Assembly: GCA_034687125.1 (NCBI GenBank)
Contig: JAQGBZ010000003.1
Location: 310,001-374,000, forward strand
DNA from: Neelides folsomi
Lineage: Eukaryota; Arthropoda; Collembola; Neelipleona; Neelidae
Direction: 5' to 3'
DNA: 64,000 bases
Position numbers and translations under genes: made by a program. Within the stretch, counting starts at the first letter, position 1. Every line of letters begins with the position of its first letter. The notes below the pieces were generated by a model. That model worked only from the letters and a program-made list of their open reading frames with translations. It was not told the origin of the DNA and searched no databases. Below are positions 36,047-52,100 of the stretch, piece by piece.

Positions 36047-38527
36047 ATGGGGAATGGAAGAAGGGACGAAAAGAGCCATCATGCTCTCGTCCTATCTTGG
36101 ATATTTGAAACTGCAATTCATGTATGAGCTAAAAAATGTTTAAATGCTATAATAAATACATTAACTCAAATATATTATTTTAAAAAAACATAAATTATCA
36201 AATGGAGAACAAATAATTGTATAATTTACAAATTATTCTGCCACTTTCAATTATTCAATTGCAACCTTATATAATTTCAGATTTACATCTGTGTCATTAG
36301 TCCGAATTGGACAAGCCATGTGATCTTATGGGCAATTGGATCATTTGGCGTTTCACTCAAAAGTCTTTTTTGGGTCTCGAAACGACTAGATTTCCAAGGA
36401 AGATTCACTGCAAGACTTCTTTGTTATCTCATGCACTCTATTCAACTGGGTAAGATTTAATTTAACTACGAAGAATTAAGCCATTTTGAATAATAAATGA
36501 AGAGTAATTGAGAATTGATTTTTAACTTTTCAGCTATACCATGGCGTTACCTGAAACTGACCCTCGCTTTTGAAAAAGGCGACCTCGTCGAGTTCCGCGA
36601 CCTCCGATTATTTCAATTGGGCCTTGGCGCTCTTCCACTTACCCTTTTCCATTCAATCACTCTTTGTTCTCTCGATGGACTCGACGAAGAGAAATTGACT
36701 CTTTTCCTTCTCCTCTCTTCTGAAGTGTTTTCGATCTCCCTTGGACTTCTCCTATCCTCCTCACAACTCGAGAATTATTTTTACGTCAGTCCTTCCTTGG
36801 TGTTGAATGTTTTGAGTAAAGGACTGCTCCTGGTCGGGCGCGTGATCCTCGTCGGGCTTTTGGCTCTCAGTTTGGGCCATTGGTATTGGATCGTCCTTGC
36901 TGTGGCTTTCCACTTCCTCTTCACTTCGTTCTGGGCATTGTACAGCGAAAGGGATTTTGACTTCCCGGCTCTTCTGCGTCTCTTCGCTGTCAATTATTTC
37001 CTCTTCTTTGACGTATCCTTCGCTCGAGTGGAACTCTCAACGGTGGGGCCGATCACTCTTGCATTACTCGAGTCAGTTGCTCCTTTGATCCTCTTAAGGA
37101 AAACCGGCGGAGATGAGAAGTTTGGATTTCAATACACCGTGTGGAATTTGAGAGCAATCGGTGGGATTTCATTGGCCGTTGGACTTCTCCTTCAGTCGCT
37201 CATTGGGAAGTGGAGGAAAAAAGGAAGCGAGAAGAAAAGCGAGTTTACGGATTTGGAAACTTCAACTTCACATTCGAATGAATCTCGTCAAGATGAAACT
37301 GAGGTTTGCTTTTTTATTTACTAATTTTCAGCATTTCGTTTTGAACATGCACGATTTAACCCATCTGTATGTAGTTAAATTAAATTACTTTATTTTATAA
37401 ATTAATCAACTAATTTTATATGACTTGAATAGGAAAAAGAAAAAGAAGAGATTAAACCAGAAGCTCCATCAACTCAAGTGAGCTTCGTCAACGAAGAAGA
37501 GAAACAAATTTCTTCAGAAGACTCTCAATGTCAGACACAATTCTATCTTGAACCAAATTTTGTTTATCCAAAGTCAACTAAGATCAACTCGATGAGTCCA
37601 AAAGTTCGAAAACTGAGCACTTTAAGAAAAAAGCGTTGTTCGAGTGCTCCAATTCCTCCAGATGATCAAAAGAAGATGAGATTATCTAAAGACTATGATT
37701 CCTTTTCTTATTATTCTTGCACTTTAAGCCAAGATGGAGAGTCGAGGATAATTCTCAACTATCCAAAACACGAACATAAAAGTGAAAGATGCTCCCTTGA
37801 AAATGAACCTAGAGGAAGCAAAGATGAAAATCAGAATCATTCCAAGCCTTCAACAATGAGAAATGGGCGTGTAAACAAAGAAATTCAAACTGAGGTCGTG
37901 ATGAGGCGCCCACATACCAACGACCGCCATCCCGAAATTCAACCCGTTAAGCGAAAAACGAGCCCAGATGGTACGAGGGAGCGTTCGGGGCGAGACGTGA
38001 GCGTCTCTCGAGTCAAATGTGATGTTGAAAAAGAAGAAGAAAAAAGAAAAGGTCATGATTTCGGAATCCTCATTTACGAATCCCCCGAAGTGTGTCCCAA
38101 ATTGCGCGTGTTGTGTGCAAGGTGTTTGGAAGGACACGATCCCCTTTTGTCAACGTGTAACCTAGCTTCGGAAACAACGGACTATCCATCAGAAACCGAA
38201 GGTACCCATTACGAGTCCCAATCCTCCCATGATGAATCCCAAGAGTCGCAGATTTATGGAAGAAATTGGAACATAATTAGCAAATATTGGGGCAATTATC
38301 GTCCCAATAACCCTAATTTCAATTTCAACATCAATGGAATGGAATATGTGAAGATTTGGCTCTTGGCATCGAATTTAATTCCAAGACCGCCATCTCCCCC
38401 ACCGCTTTCCTTCCAACCGCCCCCGAAAAGGAAAATTCATCCTCGAGTACCCTATACGCATACACACGATGTCCGATACCATAATGATAATACTCATTAC
38501 CCAAAGGATCTAGAGATACGAGTATAA
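36047..38527 (+). CDS. XK-related membrane protein with long hydrophilic tail
   Basis: XK-related proteins are multi-pass membrane proteins; some scramble phospholipids. Four exons: 36047-36121, 36281-36449, 36534-37303 and 37433-38527, all phases matching, giving 702 residues. Seen: several hydrophobic segments between about residues 9 and 325, and XK-like landmarks such as IPWRYLKL followed by a charged stretch, FRDLRLFQLGLGALPLTLF (where the family has a LRLFE-PQL pattern), a VAFHFLFTSFWALY segment and a last membrane helix before a basic WRKKGSEKK. Similarity is distant; the family's ETAPQL-type motif is degenerate. From about residue 340 to the end is a 360-residue Ser/Glu/Lys-rich, probably disordered tail with a late proline-rich run. 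The first exon is inferred from phase and hydrophobicity, so the start is the weakest part. Confidence 0.62.
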
Positions 38528-40016
38528 TCTAATTAAATAAAATGTGACAAATTATACCTTAAATAATTAATTAAGTTCATTCGAATCTCTTGCCAATAAC
38601 CTTTCTAGCTTTCTTTACATTAGAATTTTAATGCTTCATAAATTATTTAATTTTATGTAAATGTGTCATATTTATATTAATGTATAATATCAAGAATTGT
38701 TAATCAAATGATTATTATTAAATAAAAAACAATGTTGAACTATTAAATCCATATTTTTTCTTGCGAGAGCTATGGAACAATGTTTGATTGCATTATTGCA
38801 TAGCATAGCAAATGCTGAACATCAAATAAATAATTTTATTTTGACATTTTTAAGGTAGGTGTACAATAGTGCAATAATGGACAAGTCGAACAATGCAGAA
38901 GCTTTAAAAAATCCACATGAATGATGAGAAACGGCACAGCATGAACCGACATACTTATCTTAAGAGATATAAAATAGCATAAAAGAAGATTAGAAGAAGA
39001 ATGAGGTTGGGTTGCAGAGGTGAGGCTTCTCTTTTTACACAGATATTACGACCGTCCTCGTCTTCCGTGTGGTTTACCTTTTCCGCTCCAAACAAAGCCG
39101 AGGAATTTTCGAGCGCGGGATGAGGAACATATCTTTATTATCCGCTCAATAGAAATTGATGGGGATGGATGGGCCGTGACCCTTAAGCAGGAGAAGGGCA
39201 GTTGGAAGGGCTAAACGCCTCAGGCAACCCAAGACATTGATCGATTGAAATTGACAAGTGAATAGGGTACAAGTCGGTGGTAAAAAAACTCAATGACATC
39301 TTCCACCAGCTGTGAGGAGCTCCAACACAAAAAACACGGAGAAATAAATACACTTTGCATCTCCTTAAGATACTCTTAAAAGGTATCTCTTATATGTAAA
39401 GATAAGTATTTATACTTCTCCCTCTCAATAATATATAGCCATACAAGTACGCATCATAGACATTCCTTCATCTCCCTCAGGTGTGCATTATATGCCCTTT
39501 TATATCCTTTTACTTACCCTCTGAGAAAATGTATCGCATTCTCATCCTTTCACTTATCTTTATACTCGAGCGAACACCATAAGAAAAGTCTCTTCCGAAT
39601 ATGATGAAGACTGTCAGATATTGTTAAGATTCTCGTATTTAATAAAAGACCTCACAATAAGACCTCGTTTTATACAGATGAAATTTCATGAACAATATAC
39701 GATTTTACTTATATGGATAATATGGATGCATGGATGCATGAATATCTTTACTTTTTATAAGCACAAACTGGATAGCTACATATTTATTTATACCACATAT
39801 CTAATACTAGATATTCGTATGATAGATTAAATATGGTGTTACGTGTAAGTATATTAGTATATGATTTGAAGAAAATGAATTGATTCGTAATGTAATTGAC
39901 TATCAACCCTGAGGTATATTGTATATTTTTTCTACTCAATAGTTGGCATATTAAATGTTACATTCATTTTTTGTACATTTTTTTCTCTCAATGTTGGTCA
40001 TCTTGGGATGATTGAT
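38528..40016. other. Intergenic between convergent XK-like and Kir genes
   Basis: The two genes end towards each other here. AATAAA hexamers occur at 38536-38541 and near 38721, and the first is 9 bases after the XK-like stop. 39000-39600 is slightly richer in G+C without a supported ORF. Nothing else is recognised. Confidence 0.4.
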
Positions 40017-42306
40017 TCAGAAGGTTTCAACTTTCACTGTATCATTAAAATGGGAAAAGTCGATGAGCCGCTCTCCAGAGTGAAGTTTTGTTTCTATTTT
40101 CATTGGAGATAGTCGATGTCCCCATTGAATCTAATAATCCAAGAAGTTAAATTGCAACTATGTGTGTACATACTATACGAGAAAGCTCATATAAAAGAAT
40201 TAATGAATAAGGATGAAATATAAGAGAATGGTACTTCAGAGGGAAGATAGGAAGTTCTGGCCTGCATACAAAGCCCTGTGTATTCAACAATTCCTTCAAG
40301 TGTGACGATAATTTCAAAGTCCTTGTCATCTGGACTCAAATTATACAAAGGACTTTTTCTGTTGATTTCATGCACCACTGTTGTTGGCCAAAATAACAAC
40401 AATTTTTCTCCCTTTTCACCAGACCCATTTACCTGTTCATATAAGCCACAACTAATCATTTGAAACTGTATTTGGTTATAATTTTTAATTTAATATGCAA
40501 GTTCTAATTTTTATAGAAATATACTTTGAGTTCTTCAAGATTTGTATCAATTACTTCACCTTCAAGAGTAGTTTTCTTTCGAACAATCAAAGCCCTAAAA
40601 TCCCATATTTAATATTTCTCATCAGCAATTTGAATACATTTATCATTTAATGCATAGATAATATATCTATTTTAGGCCATTCTGGGTTATGTTTTATAGA
40701 AATATTAACTTTACCGAACATGAGTTTCGAGTAAATGGCTTCTCCTTAAATCTCCAATTCTAAACATGAAACATTTCACACCGTCTCTCCTACATATCAC
40801 ACCGAATTTACTAAACATCAAAGTGATTGATCTCTTTTTGGATCTCGTCATTTTAACAAAAAGCATTCCGACCATAAAGCCTTCAAGAATCTAAAAGTAT
40901 AATTATGTGATTGTAATTACCATTTACTAATTTAATGCATGAGAAGAAGATTTCAATAATTAATTTAACCCACAGTTCCGAATATCGCTTGAATACAAAA
41001 AATGATAACGGATGCAACACAAGAATTGTTGATTGAACGGTTTCCGTATCCAATTGTATGTTGAGTCTCCACACTGAATAGAAACGAATCAGTAAAATGT
41101 TCAACATTCGCGATACAATAGTTCCAATTGGTATCATTTAAATCCAAATGACGAAAATCTCCGTGAAATGTTGAAACAGCAAAATAAGCGATTCCAAAAA
41201 CTGAAAATTGCAATTATTTACGGAATAAAGTAACAAATATCACAATTAACCTACAAATAATTAAACTAACTAAATGTCTTTATAGGTTTATTTTTACTTG
41301 TCCATGAAGCCAGATAGCTTAATGCAAACAACAGAAAAGTCCATCTCCATTTGAGCTCAAGTAATGTTGTGAAAATGTCAAAAAATAAACGTTGGCTTTG
41401 TTGATCAGCGTGAGCTGTTCCAAGATGAACCACTCCATGTTTATCGACAGCCCTTGAATTATTTTTTAAATTGAATCCGCTAATATACTATACTCTTTTA
41501 ATGTATTATAGTCTATTCGGGGAGAGAAAATCTCTCAGATTTACGTTTTTCCAAAATAATTCCACAGTTACGAGTAAAATTAATGGTTGACAATAATTGT
41601 AGTATAGCATATACAAATTCTTTATTTGATTTAAACTTTAATATAATTAATTTTTTATGCTCAATTAAACATGAAAGAATAAAAAGAGTTTCAATGTATT
41701 ACTTATATTCTACTCAATATCGGAATCGTCGCTGCTAGAATGATGAGTCAAAATTGATAATTACTGGCTCAATTATATTATCAAGTAAATTATCTATTTC
41801 CCAATATTTTGCTTCTTCCTTCCGGCTATGTTCAATTGCATTTTGCCAATTCTCTAGTGTGACGCGATCACATCCCACTTATAAGAGGAGTTTTTAAAAT
41901 GAAAACTATTTAATTGAATTACTAAACTTTGATTGACTACGTTGTTATACCAAATACTCTAATTCGTAACTATGAATTTGAACGTTAAATCTCAGGGTTT
42001 TTCTCTCCCCGAATAGACTATAATCTATGATATAATCTGAATCCTGTTTCTAATTATTGATATTGATGATAAGTGTATCCATTTATGAAAATCAAAAAAC
42101 CTTAATATATTTTGTTCGGGTGAGTCTTCGTCAACTATATTGATTACAGCCGGAAGATCGGTTTGAAGAAATATAGATTTCCTTTTCTTATATTTTTGAC
42201 TTAAATTACTTTCTGAAAGTCTTTTTGATTTCTTCATTGGTTTACTCCTTATTCTTCTGTTTTTTTCGAGTTCGACTTCACATATTGATTTGCTTCTTGA
42301 ATCCAT
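40017..42306 (-). CDS. Inward-rectifier potassium channel (Kir)
   Basis: Kir subunits have two membrane helices round one pore and a large cytosolic domain. Seven exons, in transcript order: 42306-42101, 41479-41298, 41200-40974, 40890-40715, 40594-40525, 40465-40235 and 40130-40017, giving 401 residues with all phases matching. Seen: a basic N-terminus, KWRWTFLLFALSYLASW (first helix), the pore SVETQHTIGYGNRS (filter TIGYG at 178-182), QAIFGTILEGFMVG (second helix), MFRIGDLRRSH, the Kir cytosolic signature RKSPLYNLSPDDKDFEIIV with LEGIVEYTG and QARTSYLPSE, then WGHRL and IDFSHFNDTVKVE close to the stop. The first intron holds a 512-bp inverted-repeat element, and its donor (AG|GTTTTT) is weak, so the N-terminal exon is the least certain part. 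The tail after the core domain is very short. Confidence 0.92.
41509..42020. mobile_element. 512-bp non-autonomous inverted-repeat element in Kir intron 1
   Basis: The left end TAGTCTATTCGGGGAGAGAA (41509 on) is repeated exactly in inverse orientation at the right end (finishing at 42020). Both are flanked by TA (41507-41508 and 42021-42022), as in Tc1/mariner-type target duplications. The inner part has no transposase ORF. It lies wholly within the first intron of the Kir gene. Confidence 0.75.
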
Positions 42307-42885
42307 TTATAATGCTTATAAATAAAAAAAACTTCACAATGTCAAATTGGCTATTTTCAGATTTAACTGTAAAAATTCTAATACTTAATGGTATATTATT
42401 AACAAGAAATACTACTATTCTTTTAGAACTCAAAAATTACCAATTTAAAAGTAAAGAACAATGGCTTATTGGAAAAAAGTATTTCAAATAAAATAACTAT
42501 TTATTAGCAAGATTTTAGCCCTCAAATTAACATTTTAACAACCAATCGCTAAATAAGGTACAAGCTTGATATATTAAACAAGGACAAACTTACTTTTAGA
42601 AGTATCTACTATGTATGTTCGGAGTGAAATAGAAATAACAGAAGAAAAGTATGCAAACCTTGAGTCTGGTAAAAGTAAAACAATTGTATTTATCAACAAT
42701 ATTAAATGTGCCAATGCATTTATTATGTATAAGAAAATTAAACATCTTAGCAGCATTATGTCGATATGCTTATGTTTAAATACTTATATGTTTTATTTTG
42801 TTTCTATTCAAGAAAAAATTGAGCCCACATAAAAATGGAATAGTTCGCTCTTCTTTGAACTCATTGTCAATCAATGATTTTCATT
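42307..42885. other. Spacer between two minus-strand genes
   Basis: This must hold the 3' end of the DECR transcript and the promoter of the Kir gene. It is AT-rich. Short ORFs on both strands resemble nothing. No clear TATA box or initiator can be picked out. Confidence 0.35.
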
Positions 42886-45231
<2,346 letters not shown>

Positions 45232-46149
45232 TGTAGTAATTTATCTACATAAATAAATAATGTGTTAAAACAATATTTTAAAAACTGTATAATATTCTAT
45301 AAAAAAGTATGCCATATACCTATACTTAATAAATAATAAACCTCAATATAAAATACTGAATGAAATCTTCATGTATTGTAGTGTGCATTTCATAACTTTT
45401 TTTATATAAAACAAACCCTTTTATCATGATAATCTAGGACTTTGGTTATAACTTATAAGTTGATAGCTAATTTGTAAAAACAGTTTATGTTACATATTAC
45501 ATAATCTCAAAACATAAGATGTTGATGTTATTAAAAAATAAACAAAGAAAAATCTTCATAGCTATTAAAGTCGATTCTAAAGCACGCTAGAATACTTTGT
45601 ACGAGTATGTTCAAAGTTCATCTTCCGAACTCGTGCTTTTCCTAATACTGATTTTGTATGAGGCAATTTAATCATCATTTTAATCGTATCTTTATTAGTG
45701 TAAGATTTAAATAAAGATAAGTAAGCCAAAACGATAGAGAGATATTCAAAAGGATTAATTGTTAATAAAGTTGATTGAAGGGCCTTGAGATTTTACCAGC
45801 AAAGTTGAACAGAGTCAAACCGCCATAAAAAGATAAAAGTCATTTTATATAAAATTTAAAAAGCTTGAATTTACCTTGAGGGTTCTTCTTCAAAGTTCAA
45901 GTAAGTTTCCCGTTTAATTCTATATTTTAAAGTATTTACTCAAGAAGGTCAGTTGACAATTCAATGAAGAATCTTGTGCGTTGTGGTTGTTGAGTGTCTG
46001 CGAAAATAAAGATAAAAACTAGTTTTCACTCTCTAGCCTCAATGCAATTGATTTCCGCAAGATACCAACAATAATTTTAATCATTATTTAATTTCTGCAT
46101 ACCTATTAAATTGCTGGCATTGCTCATTTATTGATCATCTCAGGCAAAG
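45232..46149. promoter_or_regulatory. Shared divergent promoter region of DECR and MMS19
   Basis: The two start codons face away from each other, 918 bases apart, so promoters of both genes must lie here. A good acceptor (CATCTCAG, ending at 46143) just before the MMS19 ATG suggests a non-coding first exon for that gene, perhaps around 45960-46020. I see no convincing TATA box; this is compatible with housekeeping promoters. Confidence 0.5.
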
Positions 46150-49100
46150 ATGCCCATGAATAAAGAATTTGCAGAAGAACTCTACTCGTCTTTATACGAG
46201 CCAGAGTCGAAACCGGAAACAAACGGAGATTCAACAACGTGCTTCGAGAATGCAACATTAGTCGGTGTTTCAAGGCACCTCGCTAATAGTAAGAAAAATT
46301 ACGATAATGAAAATGAAATCAACCTTATGCAATTGTAATTAAATAACCTATAAATTACTTTTTACCTAAATTATATATTTCATTAAACTTTAATAAAACC
46401 AATTGGCGTTATATTTTTTTAGGGATTATGGATTCAGAAGATAAATTGACTCTAGTCAATGTAATCGAAGCTCTTGAAAAGCGCCTAACATCCAAAATTG
46501 TCACTGATCGGGTCACGGCTCTTGAACTTTTATCTTCACTGTTTTTAACATTTCATGTAGATTTTCTCAACGAAAAAGAACTCGAATTCATTGGGGAATT
46601 TCTACATGATCGTTTAAGGGACCAACACTTAGTGATTCCATTTGTCATTGAATCGATTTGGACAATTGTAAGTTGTGTATTATTAAAAAATTTATAATGA
46701 TATTTAGCAAAATATGTACATTTTTTTTACTTTATCAAACGCTCATTAATTTAATTCTTCTAATTTCCAGGTAAGAAACAAAAACTTTCCAAAAGGATTA
46801 AGTAGTAAGTTACTCTCTCAGTTATTTGCCGAAGCCAACATTCAATCTCATCCTCATAAAGTCAGAAAATCATTTTATCTTTTGCTCCAATATATTCTTC
46901 AAGATAAAATTCTTGGTATGATTTATATATATTCCTAAACACAAAACAAATAATAACATAAAACCAAAAGTGCATCTGATTATCACAAATAATTAATTAG
47001 AATTGAAAGAAGATCCGATGATGAAAACGGACCTCATAATGAACTTTCTACAGTCGGTCGATGGTGAAAAAGATCCAAGGAATTTACTCATTATATTTTC
47101 CATTGTCCCGAATCTATTGGATAATTTTCCATTGGAACCATTTACCGAAGATTTTTTTGAAGTTCTTTCTTGTTACTTCCCTATTGATTTTACTCCGGTA
47201 TTTTTATAATAAAAACCAATTAATTGTAAAGTAATATGTATAACAAGAATAAATTTTAATTTAATTATCAATTCTATATTTTAAGACTTCAGGGAGTAAG
47301 GAAGTAATAACAAGAGATGAGATCTCCATTTCACTCGAAGAGGCTTTATCTCATACAAGAAAATTTGCTCCTTTTCTCATTCCAATTGCAATTGAAAAAT
47401 TGGATTCGAGTTTTGAAGACTCAAAAGTGGATTCTTTCAAATTATTGGTAAGAAAAGAACAATTCAATAGTTTCGTTAAATAATATTTTATATAATTTTT
47501 CATTACAATGACATTTCTTTTAATATGTTTAATTCATGACTTTGGATTTATTTATGAATTTTAGAGTGCATGCTGTAAAAAATCTTACAGAGCAGAGGAT
47601 TTGAACGACCATATGGCATCAATTTGGCATGCACTCCGAAGAGAAATTTTTATGGGCGGAAGTGAAAGAGTTGAAAGAGAAGCTTTGCGTTTTATTTCTT
47701 TTGCTTCTAAAGCATTGTCTTCAAATGAAGGAATTCTGGAAAAATCCATTACTTTAATTTATTCAGGTAATGGATTTTCAGCAAAAGCAAATATTCATTA
47801 TACGTAAAACTTTTTTGTATAATCCAAAAATATTTACCTAACCATATTTTTTTATTTTCTAGAATGTAAACACCATATTTCGGACCCTGAATTATTACTT
47901 GGAGCAGCGGCTACGAGAATTCTTGCCAGTTTATGCAATGGTGGTATAATGGCAGCGAAGTAAACTGAATAGATTATTATTACACTCTAAACTATATACT
48001 ATATTCTTAAAAAATATAACTGTCTAAACATTTGTTAATCTTTATAGATTAGTTTTGTCAAAATCAATTCCGTTACTCTATGATGAATTTGTAAACAAAA
48101 CCAACTCTTTGGAAAGGAAAAAGTTACTCGAACTCATTTCTTTACTTGTAGAAGGAACTTTTAATTCATTTCCAAATGGTAATAACAAAACTTATTGTAT
48201 TTATTTGTATCTTATTTATTACCTTTGTTTTAATTTAATAAGCAAACTTTGAATTCATTTTAGCCAAATTTCGGGAAATTATTCCAAATTGGGATGAATT
48301 AACTTCAACGATGTTTAGTTTGCTTTCTTCTTCTGACGTTTCATCAGGATTCCCAGAAATGTCTCTTAAATTCTTTAGTATATTAATTAGCCATGAGGAT
48401 TTTTCAAAGAAAGAGAGAGATTTAATACAAGAACATTATTTGAATTTACTTGAAAAGCAATTGAATTCTGAAATCACGTAATATTCTCTCAATATTTTAA
48501 CTATATAAAACCAATTTATATTTATCAATTAAATCGCTTAATAACAAATGTATAATATATTGAAAAATACAGATCAATAATAATTAAAATAATGAATTCG
48601 TTAATCAAACGGAAATCCGATGAATTCATCGACACATCTGTAAAGCGATTCAAAGAAAAAAAAGAAAGCTGCAATGAAAATTTTTATATAACATTTTCTG
48701 CAGCATGTGGTGAATCATTGGAAGTGTCAGAGCAAATACTGCCAATCTACTTTGCAAATGATAATTTGAATCTCAGCAGCATGGAGGTTCAATTTATCGA
48801 CAAAGTTATTGAAATCGGTTCAACTAATATAGGAACAAAGTTGATACTTTTCATTGCAAATACCCTTCGAGGAATCGAAAAACTCACTAGATTCGCCTTG
48901 GAACAAAATAAAGTATAATTATTCACTATTTTCAATTGTCATTTACCTATTATTATTTTGAAAGTTATAATAGATAGAGCTAATAATGTTTTTTGTTAAT
49001 TCATTTTGTATTATTGATAGAAAATGGATACCTTATTTGAACCCATATGCAAAATTTTAAGAATGCTGATGCGAAATTTACCTGCGTTGGATCAACAAAA

Positions 49101-52100
49101 TGCTCTCGATTCATTTTTGATAATTTACTATCAAGATCAAATGACTTCAGTAAGATTAAAATTTAAATTCAATGATATTTGATGCTATTTATAATAACTT
49201 TTATATTTTGAATACTTGTACATTTCCACAAAATTACTTTATCACAAAATTACAGGCTCTCTTAACGGAATCAATTGTTGGACCCCTGAAGACTTTAATT
49301 AAATATGATGAAAATCAAATGTTCAAATCACTCATCACACGAGTTGAGGAAGCAAATTCAAATTGTGAAATAGAGACTTTATCTTCAACACGTCTATTAG
49401 CATGTTTAATCAACAAATCTTCAGGTAAAATTTTACTGATGAAATAAAAGATAACAAATTACCTTCTTATTAAGCTCTAATAATAATAATTAATTAATAC
49501 TGTGACTTTAGAAGATGTTTTGGAAGATCGACTGAAAACTATTTATGCCATTTTACCAGAAGAGTCTCTTTATTTAAACAAAAATGGTTCAAAGTGTCTC
49601 TTTTGGATTGTGAAAGGATTAGCTATGCGTGGATATCAGAATTTGGACATTTGGATTGAAAGGGTAAGCTTATATTTTTATTCAATTTAAATTATATAAT
49701 TATATGTTACATAAAAACAAAATTGGCTTTAAAATTTAAATGTCTATAGGGAGAATAACTCCATATCGCAGTATATTTAATTAACAAACATTAAAGTAGA
49801 TTTTAAATATAACCACTACCTTAAATATTATATTATTCTGTATATGCAAATGGAATATTCTACAAGTCATAGAATGTATATTATTTTAATCCTCTCCAGC
49901 TGGCATTGCGTCCTCGAGTTTTTTGACGAATCGTACCCTGAGTTCAGTTGCGTTGTCACCTTTTAAGGTGTCCTTTTCAACCCAACAAAGAACTTCCATT
50001 TGAACCTATTTTATTAAATACAAGGGATCACTTAACTCTCAGAATACTATATATTTTATACGAAATTAATTTAATATATTAATAGTAATAGCGGTTTAAT
50101 ACCATTTCGCAAGCTCCTCTTACGACGCCAGGAAGAATGTTAGCGTATTTTAAGTTGTGGAGACCGTCAGGGAGTTCAACGAATTCCCCAAAGGGAGTTG
50201 AGTCAAATACAAATGCGAACTCTTCGCTATTGATGAAGTTGAGGTTTGGGCTGAGATTCAAGTAAAGCTTGAAGCTTTGCTACAATTGATAAATTAAAAT
50301 TATGGAAGATTGAATATCGAATTTAAATAATTGTATTATTCATGACGCTCATCTCATTGTTAGTCGGTATTATACATTTATCAAGAAATGTGAATTGTTA
50401 AAACTTACGAGAATCTTGTCGGCAGTATCTCTTAAATCCACACACCTAGGGAAATTTGTTCTTGCCAAAAAATCTTCAATAAGTCGAATTCCAATGTGGT
50501 AGCCGATCCGATCCAGATTTTTGTTAACTTCATCGGCATTTTCATAATCTTTAATCAATTGTTGAACTAATGCACCATATGTAAGGGTGAAAAGCTCTGC
50601 ATTCTAGAATTGAATATTTAAGAGAATAACATTAATTTTATTTCTGATAATTATATTTTAGCTTATATGTATTGTTAGTACAAACTATTGCACTGCAATG
50701 TTAAATAGTTAAATGCAAAAATTACATGTTTAAAATAAATTGAAACAACCAAACTTTATTATTTAACTTCTATTGTCTATTTACTTACTACTTTTTTGGT
50801 GTCAGTAACACGGGCTGCGTGTCTTGACATTTTTGACAATTCAACTGTGAGATTGTATTTGACGAAAGTTTTAACCTATAGTTAGGTTATTAATACTTAA
50901 TATTAATTAAGATGAGCACAAATACAGACTAACAATTAAAGACAAAGCCAGGGAGAGAAGAGACAAGTGGCAAGAACAAGAATGTCCAGAAAAAAGTCTC
51001 TCGCTTTATTCAAGAGGACCAGGGAAAGAGAGCAGCTTTTTGCTTCATATTATATCTTAAATATCCGCATGGTATCCAGAAAAATCGTATTCAATTCCCT
51101 ATCCTTTTATGATATAAGATGAACATTAATGATATATTATTAATGAACCGACTTACCTAGGTATTTATAATAAGATTGGCGTGGCCTTTATAATGGCGAT
51201 TATAAAGTATAGCTAATTAAATATTATATTTAGATATTGTATAGCGTTTGTATTTGTTTATATTATGCTAATTCAATTTGTTATTGTTTTTCAGGCTATC
51301 AACTTACTGCGAAATGACAAGGGAAGTGAAATGGCCAAAAATTTTGCTATTCTTGTAGCTGATGATGAATTTTCTCTTAATCAAGAGTCATTTTGCAATT
51401 TTAGGTATTCATTATAAGAAATAATTATTATTACTACAAATATTTAACCTTTTATTTTTAAATAATTTTGCCTGTATAATTCATAATATACCTAATCTAC
51501 TTTGCATAATAAATATGTAGATCATATAGTAAAAACTATTTAATTTTATGTTCAAATAGATTTCTCTACAAACAAAGGATATTCGCTTCTACCGCTTCCA
51601 AACTTGTTTCTGCCTATAGGAGCGGAGATGTAAAGAACGAGAAATTTCGCCAGAATTACATCCAAGCTCTTACAGTTCAACTCCCTCACATTCCAAACTC
51701 TGTTATAACAATGGAGATTAACAACGTGATCCCAATCCTCGTCGCGAGCCTACATTGCGAACAAGAGGTTTTTGAGGAAGGAAAAGCTGGTCTTATAAAC
51801 TCAACTTTAACCGCTCTCGAAGAACTCTTAAGTCAAGAAAATCGACCGAAACTTAATGACTACTGCGGTGACTTGACTCCAAAACTTGTCAAATTGTCAA
51901 ACTATTCACATTCAATGGTTGGCCTTATTATTCAATTCCATTTGCGTTTATAAATTTTATTTAAATTTATGTATTAGGAATTAAATATGAATATACACAG
52001 ACTTATGCATAAGAATTAAGCACATCAAATATACTTAATACTTATTCTTAAGTCTAAATATATAAATTATTAAATTTTCAATTTAAATTCATTGCAGGAT

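Noticed and set aside
42307-42885. ORFs on both strands between the two minus-strand genes
   Set aside because: They overlap each other, are AT-driven, and match no family.
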